NCBI RefSeq assembly: GCF_014699115.1
Contig: NZ_JACXAD010000010.1
Span: 1-64,000 of the forward strand
Direction: 5' to 3'
Origin: Hymenobacter montanus
GTDB lineage: Bacteria; Bacteroidota; Bacteroidia; Cytophagales; Hymenobacteraceae
Length of the DNA: 64,000 nt
Of this stretch, positions 15,184-23,210 are shown piece by piece; position 1 is the first letter of the stretch; the number at the start of each line of letters is the position of its first letter. Made by a program: the position numbers and the translations under genes. The notes under the pieces were generated by a model that searched no databases, was not told where the DNA came from, and worked only from the letters and a program-made list of their open reading frames with translations.

Positions 15184-16881
15184 GTGCCCAACCATTCCCG
15201 CCTAGCCATTTTTGCCCGCGTGGTGCTGCTGCCCCTGGCGCTGGTCCTGGCCACCGTAGCGGGCCTGGGCAGCTATTATGAAACCAGTGACGACACCACC
15301 CTGGCCTGGCTTTTTTCGGGCGTGCTAACCGGGGCGCCAGTGCCATCGCTGCCGCTGTATTTTCACGGCTACGGGCACGTGCTGGCGGCGGCGTATATGG
15401 CCTGGCCCGGGGTGTCGTGGGTTGGGGTACTGTTGGCAGGGCTGCTGGCGGCAGGCACCGTACTCACCTTTGCGGTGCTCGATCGGATGCTGCGCCCGCA
15501 CCTGCGGGCAGGGGCGCTGGGGTTGGTCCTGGTGCTGTTTTTTGCGGGGGCGTGGTTGGAGCATTGGCTGTGGTTCAGCCACGTGCGGGTGGTGCTGGTG
15601 CTGGCGGGGGCGGCGCTGCTCTTCGCGGCCCAGCGGCCGGGCCACCGCGGGGCGCTGCTGGTCGGGCTGGCCGGGCTGGGGGCGGCGTGGCTGCTGCGGC
15701 CGGGCCTGGCCTGGGCTGGCTACGGGGCCGCCCTGCCCGCGGCCCTGCTGCTGGCGGGCAGCTGGCGCCGGGCCCGGCCGGTGGTGTTAAGCACGGCAGT
15801 GAGCCTGGGGCTGCTGGCGGGCGGGGCCGCCCTGTGGCAAACCCCCGCCGCGGCACGCACGCAGGCGCGCGACCGGGCGTTTGCCCGCGTTCTCGATTTT
15901 GACCAGCTGCGCCCACGGCCGCGTACGGCGGCCGACAGCCTGGGCACGGCAGCCCTGGGGCTGTGGCTGATGGGGGATTCCACCGTCGTAAACGAAGGCT
16001 TCTGCTCCCGGGCCTACCGGTTCGAGGCCGCCGACTTTCTAGGCCAGGTGGTGCCTGCCAAGCTTCGGTTGCGGGCCGAACTGTTGCTACGCGACTATTT
16101 TCTCCTGCTGCTGGCGTTGGTCGCCACGGCGGTGGTCGCCGGCCGGCGCCGGGGCCGAGAACTCTGGTTTTGGGGTGTTCAAGCGGGTTTTGCTGCTGCG
16201 CTAGTGGTATTAGCGGGCCTGCTCAAACTGCCACCCCGTCTCGAATTGCCGGTGCTGGACTTTTGGCTGCTCGCCAACCTGGGACTTTTACTAAAAGACG
16301 CCCAGGCTTACCCAGCCGGCTTATTCCCCTACGCCTGGTTAACGGCAAAAATAGGCCCTGGCGACTCAGCAGCCCGACCGGCCGCCAGTTGGCGCCTGGT
16401 AGCGCTAGTGGCTCTGCTGGTGCTCCTGGCACTGTACGGAGCCAAAATGCTACACCGCCGCCAGGCCCTGGGGCAGGAGCGGAGCCGCCACGAAAGGGTG
16501 TTGGCCGAAATCAGCCGTCGTACCGCGGGCCGCGTGCGGGTGCTGGCCGGGGCGACCGACGTGCTCAAGAGCCTGTCGCCGTGGCGGGTGCGCACCCCCG
16601 GCCCGGGCCCGGTGCTGATGCTCTCGGGCTGGCAGTCCCACGACCAATCGCAGCGGGAGCTGCGCCGCAGCCTGACCGGCACCGCCGACCAAAGCTCTTG
16701 CCTGCGTCGCCTCGCCGAGCCCACCCGCGGCACTCGCTGGCTGCTTTCCCGCGAAACCGCTCAGTGGCTGAATCGCCGCTTTCGGAACGACACCGGGGCG
16801 GGCCCCGCCGTGGTTCTGCGGCCCACAGCCCCCCTGGCGGCCGATACCGCCCTGCTTTTCTATCAGCCTCTCGCGCCCTAA
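15184..16881 (+). CDS. Polytopic membrane protein, GT-C-like
   Basis: 565 residues from GTG 15184, the first standard start after a possible promoter box (TATCTTCA, 15078); the frame is open further up to TTG 15064. About 10-11 hydrophobic segments are followed by a soluble C-terminal domain (~430-565). The first outer loop reads GSYYETSDDTTLAWLFSG: paired acidic residues after TM1, as in GT-C glycosyltransferases and related envelope enzymes using polyprenyl-phosphate sugars. Leu/Ala/Gly runs make finer assignment unsafe. Position after the flippase and GT2 genes favours surface polysaccharide synthesis or polymerisation. It could instead be an uncharacterised membrane protein with no catalytic role. 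Confidence 0.65.
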   Translation: MPNHSRLAIFARVVLLPLALVLATVAGLGSYYETSDDTTLAWLFSGVLTGAPVPSLPLYFHGYGHVLAAAYMAWPGVSWVGVLLAGLLAAGTVLTFAVLDRMLRPHLRAGALGLVLVLFFAGAWLEHWLWFSHVRVVLVLAGAALLFAAQRPGHRGALLVGLAGLGAAWLLRPGLAWAGYGAALPAALLLAGSWRRARPVVLSTAVSLGLLAGGAALWQTPAAARTQARDRAFARVLDFDQLRPRPRTAADSLGTAALGLWLMGDSTVVNEGFCSRAYRFEAADFLGQVVPAKLRLRAELLLRDYFLLLLALVATAVVAGRRRGRELWFWGVQAGFAAALVVLAGLLKLPPRLELPVLDFWLLANLGLLLKDAQAYPAGLFPYAWLTAKIGPGDSAARPAASWRLVALVALLVLLALYGAKMLHRRQALGQERSRHERVLAEISRRTAGRVRVLAGATDVLKSLSPWRVRTPGPGPVLMLSGWQSHDQSQRELRRSLTGTADQSSCLRRLAEPTRGTRWLLSRETAQWLNRRFRNDTGAGPAVVLRPTAPLAADTALLFYQPLAP

Positions 16882-17055
16882 TGCTGAGGTATGGATCGGG
16901 GATAAAGTGCAATTGCTAAGCCGGCCCTGGGCGGGTGAGCGGATTCGGTTAGGCTAATGCCATAATCTTATACCCACCTGCCTGTGCGCGCAACAGACCT
17001 TTGTCCCCGCGAAAGCGTTTCCTAATTCATTACTCACGTTTTTGCCTCCTATCCT

Positions 17056-18036
17056 ATGCTTACGTCCACGATGACTTCCCGCAGCGAAGTCCTGCAGCAC
17101 CTCGAAGGCTTCCTCAAATCCAACATGAGTTCCTTCCTCAAGAGCGTAGAAGAAAGCTGGCAGCCCGCCGATTTTCTGCCCGACTCGCGCCTCGACTCGT
17201 TTTTCGACCAGGTGAAGGAGCTGCGCGAAAAAGCTAAAAACCTGAGCTACGACCTCCTCGCCGTGCTTATTGGCGACACGGTTACCGAAGAAGCCCTCCC
17301 GAACTACGAAGCCTGGTTCCACGAGCTCGACGACCTGAACCGCGACCGCGACAACGGCTGGGCGCAGTGGATCCGGGGCTGGACGGCCGAGGAGAACCGC
17401 CACGGCGACTTGCTCAACCGCTACCTCTACCTTTCGGGCCGCGTGAACATGCGCGAGTTTGAGGTCAGCACCCAATACCTCATCAACGATGGCTTCGACC
17501 TCGGCACGGCCCACGACCCGTACCGGGCCTTCGTGTACACCAGCTACCAGGAGCAGGCCACCAACATTTCGCATCGCCGGGTGGGCCAGCTGGCCCGCGC
17601 CGCCGGCGAAGATCAGTTGTCGAAGATCTGCGGCATGATTGCCGGCGACGAAAACCGTCACGCCCGCGTATACAAGACGTTTGTGGAGAAAATCTTTGAG
17701 GTCGACCCCAACGAAATGATGCTGGCCTTCGAGGACATGATGCGCAAAAAAATCGTGATGCCGGCCCACTACATGCGCGAAATGGGCATCGAAATGGGCA
17801 AGACCTTCGGCCACTTCACCGACGCCGCCCAGCGCCTCGGCGTGTACACCAGCACCGATTACACCGACATCCTCGACTCGCTCATTCACGACTGGAAAAT
17901 TGAGCACCTCGGCGGCCTCAACAGCGCCGCCGAAAAGGCCCGCGACTACATTATGGCCCTGCCCAACCGCCTGCGCCGCGTGGCTGACCGCATGCCCGTG
18001 CCCAAGCTGGAATACAAGTTCAAGTGGATTTCGTAG
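17056..18036 (+). CDS. Acyl-ACP desaturase
   Basis: 326 residues, the usual length for the soluble stearoyl-ACP desaturase family. Both diiron motifs are present: EENRH in WTAEENRHGDLL and DENRH in GMIAGDENRHARVY, with further acidic ligands in the N-terminal helices. It introduces a cis double bond into acyl-ACP, supplying unsaturated fatty acids for membrane fluidity; it needs ferredoxin and O2. ATG 17056 (MLTS) or ATG 17071 (MTSR) could be used. It is a single-gene unit followed by an elaborate palindrome. Confidence 0.93.
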   Translation: MLTSTMTSRSEVLQHLEGFLKSNMSSFLKSVEESWQPADFLPDSRLDSFFDQVKELREKAKNLSYDLLAVLIGDTVTEEALPNYEAWFHELDDLNRDRDNGWAQWIRGWTAEENRHGDLLNRYLYLSGRVNMREFEVSTQYLINDGFDLGTAHDPYRAFVYTSYQEQATNISHRRVGQLARAAGEDQLSKICGMIAGDENRHARVYKTFVEKIFEVDPNEMMLAFEDMMRKKIVMPAHYMREMGIEMGKTFGHFTDAAQRLGVYTSTDYTDILDSLIHDWKIEHLGGLNSAAEKARDYIMALPNRLRRVADRMPVPKLEYKFKWIS

Positions 18037-18043
18037 GTCACCT

Positions 18044-18288
18044 AGCAAACCCAAGGGGAAGAGCCGCGTCGCGGCGGTAGATTGGTAGAGAAGGGTAACC
18101 CAGGCCAAATGAGAACCGCGTAGCGGTGATAGAACCGTCTGAACTATCTGTCACCGCTACGCGGCTCTCAACCACCAGGCCTCGTTGAATTACTACCAAT
18201 CTACCGCCGCTATGAGGCTGGTTCGCAACTTGAGATAACAAACATCAAGTAATAGGTAACAGCCGTTCAGCCTGCCTCTGGGTTTGCT
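18044..18288. repeat. Triple-nested inverted repeat
   Basis: Three inverted repeats share one centre: outer AGCAAACCCA (18044-18053) with TGGGTTTGCT (18279-18288); middle gcggcggtagattggtag (18071-18088) with its perfect complement (18193-18210); inner gagaaccgcgtagcggtga (18111-18129) with tcaccgctacgcggctctc (18151-18169, one mismatch). The arms contain no gene. The whole looks like a MITE or a composite of inserted palindromes. It fills the gap between the desaturase stop and the lipoprotein gene. Confidence 0.75.
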
Positions 18289-18330
18289 GGGCGGCTGTCG
18301 TCGTTTATTGCAGTTGATTACCCAAACTGT

Positions 18331-19617
18331 ATGAGACTGCTTCCTGGCGCCCTGCTCGGTCTGAGCACTTTTCTCTTGTTGAGCGCCTGTGAAACGCGCC
18401 GCAACGTCCACTCGGCGGAACAACCGGCGGCGGCAATTTCTGCCGCGCTGCCCGATTCCACAGTCGCCCCCAAGCCGGCTACTGTTCCGCCCGACACCGC
18501 TGACCTGACGCGCCGCTATTCGCGCGCGCCCGGCCCCATCGATTCGCTGATTCGCCTGGGTACGCGGCATTACCGCCTGGCTGTGCGGGTGGAAACTGAT
18601 TCGACTCGCCCAATCGATTTTGAGCCGTCCGAATCGTTGGGGCCAGGTTTTGCCGCGCCCAGCGACACGGCCTGGCAGGCGCATCGGGTGCGGGGCTACC
18701 AGGAAACGTACACGTTTACCTTGCGCGATTCGGTGGGAAAAGCGCTGGTATTCCGGCGAAAACTGCGCAAGCCGGACTTCTATTCCGTGGGCCCGCGCGA
18801 TGCAGTAACGGTGATGAACATGCCCCGCCCCAGCTACCTGGGGTACAGCGCGGCCCTCGGGTCGCTGGTGTTCGTTTGTTACCTCAACGTGCCAAATACC
18901 GACCTTGGCTGGCGCGCCACGCTGCTCCTCGACCGCCAGGGCCGGGTCCGGCGTCTTTCGCCCAGCGGCCCGGCTTACTCCAGCGCGGCCGACTGCGACC
19001 CCCAGGTTTCGCCCTCGGGCCGCGCCGTGCTTACCTGCTCCGAAGTGCTGCGGGCGGGCCACCCACCCTTAAAGCTCAATAAATCGCACGCGGAGTTACA
19101 AGCCGCCCGTTTTCTCAACGATACGACCTTGCTGGTGGTCTATGCCAATGGCGATTACAAAGCAAGCCAGGAGCCAGTGGTAGAGTCGGGGAGCGAGGGG
19201 CCGCTCCCAGTGCCCGGGGCGGTTGTAACCGCGCCCCCGGCCAGATACGATTTTGTGACCACGCCGGCGCAACGGCGTTTGCCTACGGCTTTTATTATGA
19301 GCACCAGCGGCCGGGTAATCCGCCGGTTTCGGCTGAAGGTTTCCGGAGCAATGGGCTCCGATTTACTGCGGGTGTGGGCCAGGGCCGCACGGGCCTATGT
19401 TTTCGTGGAGGACGAAGGCAAGCTGGTCGTGGTGCCCAAAGCCCGGCCGGGTAACATTACCGAACTGAAACTAAAGCAGCTGCCCAGGTTCCGGCCCCCG
19501 CAGCACCCCCGTGAGCAGCGCTACCAAATCCTGGGCGATTTTACCCGCCTGGCAGTATACATCGATACGCTGCAGCCCCGGAACATAAGAATTCAGCAAC
19601 TGCCCGGCGGGGAGTAG
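18331..19617 (+). CDS. Lipoprotein of unknown function
   Basis: 428 residues with a clear lipoprotein signal: basic MR, hydrophobic core, lipobox LSAC with Cys20. A Pro/Thr/Ala-rich stretch follows, then a beta-rich body. Strand patterns such as GRVRRLSPSGPAYSSAADCD and RFLNDTTLLVVYANGDYKAS suggest a WD/TolB-like propeller, but blade repeats are irregular. Expected location is the periplasmic or outer face of the outer membrane. I do not recognise the family. Nothing in the neighbours (desaturase upstream, ada downstream on the other strand) suggests a pathway. Confidence 0.75.
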   Translation: MRLLPGALLGLSTFLLLSACETRRNVHSAEQPAAAISAALPDSTVAPKPATVPPDTADLTRRYSRAPGPIDSLIRLGTRHYRLAVRVETDSTRPIDFEPSESLGPGFAAPSDTAWQAHRVRGYQETYTFTLRDSVGKALVFRRKLRKPDFYSVGPRDAVTVMNMPRPSYLGYSAALGSLVFVCYLNVPNTDLGWRATLLLDRQGRVRRLSPSGPAYSSAADCDPQVSPSGRAVLTCSEVLRAGHPPLKLNKSHAELQAARFLNDTTLLVVYANGDYKASQEPVVESGSEGPLPVPGAVVTAPPARYDFVTTPAQRRLPTAFIMSTSGRVIRRFRLKVSGAMGSDLLRVWARAARAYVFVEDEGKLVVVPKARPGNITELKLKQLPRFRPPQHPREQRYQILGDFTRLAVYIDTLQPRNIRIQQLPGGE

Positions 19618-19666
19618 AAGCCGGCTGCTTTCGTGATGAGCGGCAACTGCCGGGAACAAATGGTTT

Positions 19667-20578
19667 TTACGGCTCAGGAGCTCGCTTGTCGACCCCGTCA
19701 AACGAGCGAAGCAGAGCTCCAGCGGCCGGCGCGTCCAGAGGAGTCATAACGGCCCCTGCCTCAGTGCGGGCCGCCTCCCAGCCCAGCAGCGCTGCTTTGC
19801 GCGTAGGGCCCCAGCGGTAGTGGCCCAACTCGCCGGTTTGCCGAATTACGCGGTGGCAGGGGATGAGGTAGCCCACTGGATTGGCCCCGATGGCCGTGCC
19901 GGCCGCCCGCACGGCCGCCCCATTTTCGGCCGCGTGGGCCACTTGGGCATACGTTCGCCGCTCGCCTTCCGGAATCCGCAGCAGAGATTCCCAAATCTTG
20001 AGCTGGAATGGCGTGCCTCGAAGGTGAAGCCGCAGCCGGGTGGTGGGAGCGAAGTCGCGGGCGAAAAAACGGGCCACCTGGGCGTGAAATGCAGTTTCTA
20101 CGGCGGTCAGGGTGGCCTTGGGCCATTCCCGGCGCAGCTCCGCCAGCGCCGTCTCAGCGTCGTCCATAAACACCAGCTTGCAGATGCCTTTGCCGGTAGA
20201 AGCTACCAGATAAGGCCCGAACAGACTTTCGCCGAAGCTGTAGTGGATGGTCAGGTGGGCGCCGCCTTGGCGGTATTCGCCGGGCGTCATGGCTTCCAGG
20301 GTCACGAACAGGTCGTGCAGGCGGCCGGTGCCGGAAAGGCCGGTTTCCTCGGCCGCCTCGGCCACCGAGGCGCTTTGCCGCAACAGGTGCTTAGCGTGGT
20401 CGAGGCTGAGGTATTGCAGGAATTTCTTGGGCGAAACCCCCGCCCACTCCTGAAACTTGCGCTGGAAATGAAACGGGCTCCAATGGGCCTGTTCGGCTAA
20501 TTCCTCCAGGGTGGGCTGCTGCTGGAAATGGGTGCCGGCGAAAGTGAGCGCGGCGGCAATGCGTTGGTAGTCAGTCAT
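19667..20578 (-). CDS. ada: AraC-type regulator fused to O6-methylguanine-DNA methyltransferase
   Basis: 303 residues. Residues ~5-102 form an AraC HTH domain (PTLEELAEQAHWSPFHFQRK; FLQYLSLDHAKHLL). Residues ~110-275 form the methyltransferase, with GTPFQLKIWESLLRIP, the RTYAQVA helix and the active site PCHRVI (Cys241). It repairs O6-methylguanine by irreversible transfer to Cys241. The N-terminal AdaA domain, whose Cys accepts methyl from phosphotriesters and switches E. coli Ada to an activator, is missing. Gene activation by that route is therefore not expected. Confidence 0.93.
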   Translation of the reverse strand: MTDYQRIAAALTFAGTHFQQQPTLEELAEQAHWSPFHFQRKFQEWAGVSPKKFLQYLSLDHAKHLLRQSASVAEAAEETGLSGTGRLHDLFVTLEAMTPGEYRQGGAHLTIHYSFGESLFGPYLVASTGKGICKLVFMDDAETALAELRREWPKATLTAVETAFHAQVARFFARDFAPTTRLRLHLRGTPFQLKIWESLLRIPEGERRTYAQVAHAAENGAAVRAAGTAIGANPVGYLIPCHRVIRQTGELGHYRWGPTRKAALLGWEAARTEAGAVMTPLDAPAAGALLRSFDGVDKRAPEP

Positions 20579-20689
20579 GGCAGTTGGGGGCTGAGTGACT
20601 GCAAAATTCGCCCGGTGCGCCCGCCCCGGAAACCCGATTCTTGCGCAGTTTGGAACTGCCGGTGGGGATTAAGGTGGGGGATCAATAAA

Positions 20690-20725
20690 GCACGTCATGC
20701 CGAGCGCAGCCGGGGCATGACGTGC
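20690..20725. repeat. Short palindrome between ada and the DUF427 gene
   Basis: GCACGTCATGCC (20690-20701) pairs perfectly with GGCATGACGTGC (20714-20725). It shares 'catgccgagcg' with the palindrome at 14951. It may be a REP-like unit or a weak terminator for the DUF427-ada strand. Confidence 0.55.
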
Positions 20726-20759
20726 GGTGGCTCGCTAACGGCGGGCTTTTCTACCGCTG

Positions 20760-21041
20760 CTACTTTTCAATTTTCACGCCTTTCCAGAAGGCTACGCGGC
20801 CTTTGATTTCCTTGGCGGCATCTTTGGGGTCGGGGTAGTACCAGGCGGCATCTTTGTTCTGCTCCCCGTTCACGCGCAGCGAATAGTAGCTGGCCCGACC
20901 TTTCCAGGGGCAGGTAGTTTGGGCGATGCTATCTTCAAAAAACTCCTTTTTGAGGGAGTCGGCGGGGAAATAATGATTGTTTTCAATCACGATGGTGTCG
21001 TCGCTTTCGGCTACGACGGTGTTGTTCCAGATGGCTTTCAT
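20760..21041 (-). CDS. DUF427 domain protein
   Basis: 93 residues, the full length of a single DUF427 domain. Recognised from MKAIWNNTVVAESDDTIVIE, FPADSLKKEFFEDS, the TCPWKGRASYYSL core and the ending KGRVAFWKGVKIE. DUF427 proteins are small cytoplasmic beta-rich proteins of unknown biochemical function. It lies upstream of ada on the same strand, 181 bp away, so cotranscription is possible but not shown. Confidence 0.9.
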   Translation of the reverse strand: MKAIWNNTVVAESDDTIVIENNHYFPADSLKKEFFEDSIAQTTCPWKGRASYYSLRVNGEQNKDAAWYYPDPKDAAKEIKGRVAFWKGVKIEK

Positions 21042-21218
21042 TAGGTGGTGTACGGCCTGGGTGGCGGGGGTGTTGAACGGTGGTAAACTACAAAAAAAGA
21101 GTAAGCCGGAAAGCGGTCCGGGCCCGGGTGGCCGCTGCTACGAAGGCGGCGGCCGGCTGCGAATTGAACATTGCCCGCGCGCCCGTTGTTTTCCGGGTCT
21201 ATCCTGAAATAAGAATTT

Positions 21219-22325
21219 ATGGCCGTTGGCTTCCGCTTCCGCGATTTTGTACCTGAAGATCAGCCCGAAAAAGGGTTTGAGTCGTTGTTTAAGCTGTTTA
21301 TGCAGCTCGTCACCATCACTTCCGGCGACGTGGGCGAGGCCCTGCAGTGGCTCAATGAGCTCGACAAGCAGTATGGCCTGACCGACGATAACTACGGCAT
21401 GGGCAATTTCATTGATGACCTCAAAAAAAAGGGTTACATCGACGAAAACGAGCAAGAGAGGGGCGAATTCAAGATTACGCCCAAAACCGAGCAGGGCATC
21501 CGCAAAAGCGCCCTGGAGGAGATTTTCGGGAAGCTGAAGAAAAGCAGTACCGGCAACCACCGCACTCCCCACACCGGTCAGGGCGACGAGCAAAGCACCG
21601 ACCTGCGCGAGTTCCGCTTCGGCGATTCCCTGGAGCAGATTCAGATGTCGGAATCCATCCGCAACGCCCAACTCAACCATGGCATGGACGGCGACGACTT
21701 TATGCTGACCGAGGGCGACCTGGAAGTGCGTGAGAATGAGCACAAGTCCAAGACCAGCACCGTGCTCATGATTGACATCTCGCACTCGATGATTCTCTAC
21801 GGTGAGGACCGCATCACCCCAGCCAAAAAAGTGGCCATGGCCCTGGCCGAGCTCGTGAAGCAGAAATACCCCAAGGATTTCCTCGACGTCATCGTGTTCG
21901 GCAATGATGCCTGGCAGATTGAAGTCAAGGACCTGCCCTACCTGCAAGTGGGCCCCTACCATACCAACACCGTGGCCGGCCTGGAGCTGGCCATGGACCT
22001 GCTGCGCAAGCGCAAAACGCCCAACAAGCAGATCTTCATGATTACCGATGGCAAGCCGACCTGCCTGAAAGAGGGCAACGGCTACTACAAAAACGCTTTT
22101 GGCCTCGACCGCAAAGTGGTGAACAAAACCCTGAACCTGGCCGCCGCCGCCCGTCGCGTGAAAATTCCCATCACCACGTTTATGATTACCTCCGACCCGT
22201 ACCTGCAAAAATTCGTGGAGGAATTCACCGAGGTAAATCAGGGTAAGGCCTATTATTCCGGTCTCAAGGGCTTAGGCCACCTGGTGTTTGAAGACTACAA
22301 AAAGAACCGCCGCAAGACCCTGTAA
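21219..22325 (+). CDS. VWA domain protein, probable partner of a MoxR-type ATPase
   Basis: 368 residues. The N-terminal ~150 are helical and charged (FRFRDFVPEDQPEKGFESLF). The C-terminal von Willebrand A domain has a complete metal-ion-dependent adhesion site: DISHS (D186, S188, S190), Thr in HTNT (~250) and D277 in ITDGKP. There is no signal peptide, so it is cytoplasmic. VWA proteins of this kind work with MoxR or Mg-chelatase-I-like AAA+ ATPases, and such an ATPase is encoded 4.3 kb downstream on the same strand (26590). The region between is AT-rich and unrelated, suggesting the pair was once closer. Confidence 0.88.
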   Translation: MAVGFRFRDFVPEDQPEKGFESLFKLFMQLVTITSGDVGEALQWLNELDKQYGLTDDNYGMGNFIDDLKKKGYIDENEQERGEFKITPKTEQGIRKSALEEIFGKLKKSSTGNHRTPHTGQGDEQSTDLREFRFGDSLEQIQMSESIRNAQLNHGMDGDDFMLTEGDLEVRENEHKSKTSTVLMIDISHSMILYGEDRITPAKKVAMALAELVKQKYPKDFLDVIVFGNDAWQIEVKDLPYLQVGPYHTNTVAGLELAMDLLRKRKTPNKQIFMITDGKPTCLKEGNGYYKNAFGLDRKVVNKTLNLAAAARRVKIPITTFMITSDPYLQKFVEEFTEVNQGKAYYSGLKGLGHLVFEDYKKNRRKTL

Positions 22326-22397
22326 GCTTACTGGTAATACCTCCCTCATCGTTCTCAAGGATTGAGAAGGGGGTTACCCCAAAGAATAATTCTTTCG

Positions 22398-22448
22398 ATG
22401 AAAATGCCAAGCTTTTGGGGTAGCACCCCAAAAGCTTGGCATTTTCAT
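22398..22448 (+). terminator. Perfect 24-bp palindrome, probable terminator
   Basis: The arm at 22398-22421 (atgaaaatgccaagctttt, then ggggt) pairs without mismatch to 22425-22448 around a 3-nt loop. It lies 73 nt after the VWA stop and is followed by an AT-rich stretch. Smaller palindromes (ttctcaa/ttgagaa, ggggttacccc) precede it. Confidence 0.75.
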
Positions 22449-23210
22449 TTAACAATAATTTAATAAGCGGTGTCGCACCTGAATTTTTGGCCCTGCTTAG
22501 GCTGGCTTTGCTTAGCCGAGGCAGCGCCTCGGCACGGTTTAAAAGAAGTTTCCAGGTTAAGGAAATTGGGTTTGTTTCATCTTTTACTGAGTTAGTGAAA
22601 TTCAATACCTGGCTCCGAACCACTTCAGAATATTTACTGGTTAGTCGCTGCAGCACCCACTCATTTGGCCCCAAAACCTGCTCGTAGTGCTAATTTTGGG
22701 AGGTAAAATTCTTCAACTATAGCATAGCTGGGCGTGCTAGCGGCTGGTTGTGCAGAGGTGCGAGGGCCTTCTGACTGAGCCCAATGGGCTATGAGCGTAA
22801 GCCGTTGTAACAAAGGAAGGTCGGGTGGCGGGTAATACGGTTGCTATCCTGTTAGTTTTAATTCCTAATTTTAAAACCCTCTCCCAGCCAAGGACTGGAG
22901 GGACTCTTGGGCACTAATATCAACCAGTATTTGGGCATGTAAACAATTGTGATAAGTGCTCTGAACAGGTTCGGTTCAGTATTTTTAGATATATTTATTA
23001 TATATTCAGAAAACCTATCGGACTTCGCGATAAAATTGCTTCGAATAGCTAAGGGCCTACGGTGATATTGAAAACATTTCATTTCAGGTTGCCATGAAGG
23101 TGTTTCTTGTTTTGACTAACTTATTAGAAAAAGTCGCCCTCTGTGCTAGATTTACGTATCTTAGCTCTCACCAAAACATTATCTCATCCACTCTCTTTTT
23201 TAATCGTACT
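22449..23210. other. AT-rich intergenic region
   Basis: About 760 bp of markedly lower GC than either neighbour. An open frame on the minus strand (22264-22674) runs through the palindrome and into the VWA gene and is not convincing. The region probably holds the promoter of the beta-helix gene near 23100-23165. It may mark inserted DNA. Confidence 0.45.

Noticed and set aside
15963..16919. 318-codon plus frame in the second frame of the GT-C-like gene
   Set aside because: Arg/Gly/Pro-rich shadow; the long membrane protein frame explains the region.
22264..22674. 136-codon minus frame downstream of the VWA gene
   Set aside because: It crosses the perfect 24-bp palindrome and overlaps the VWA 3' end; no family resemblance.
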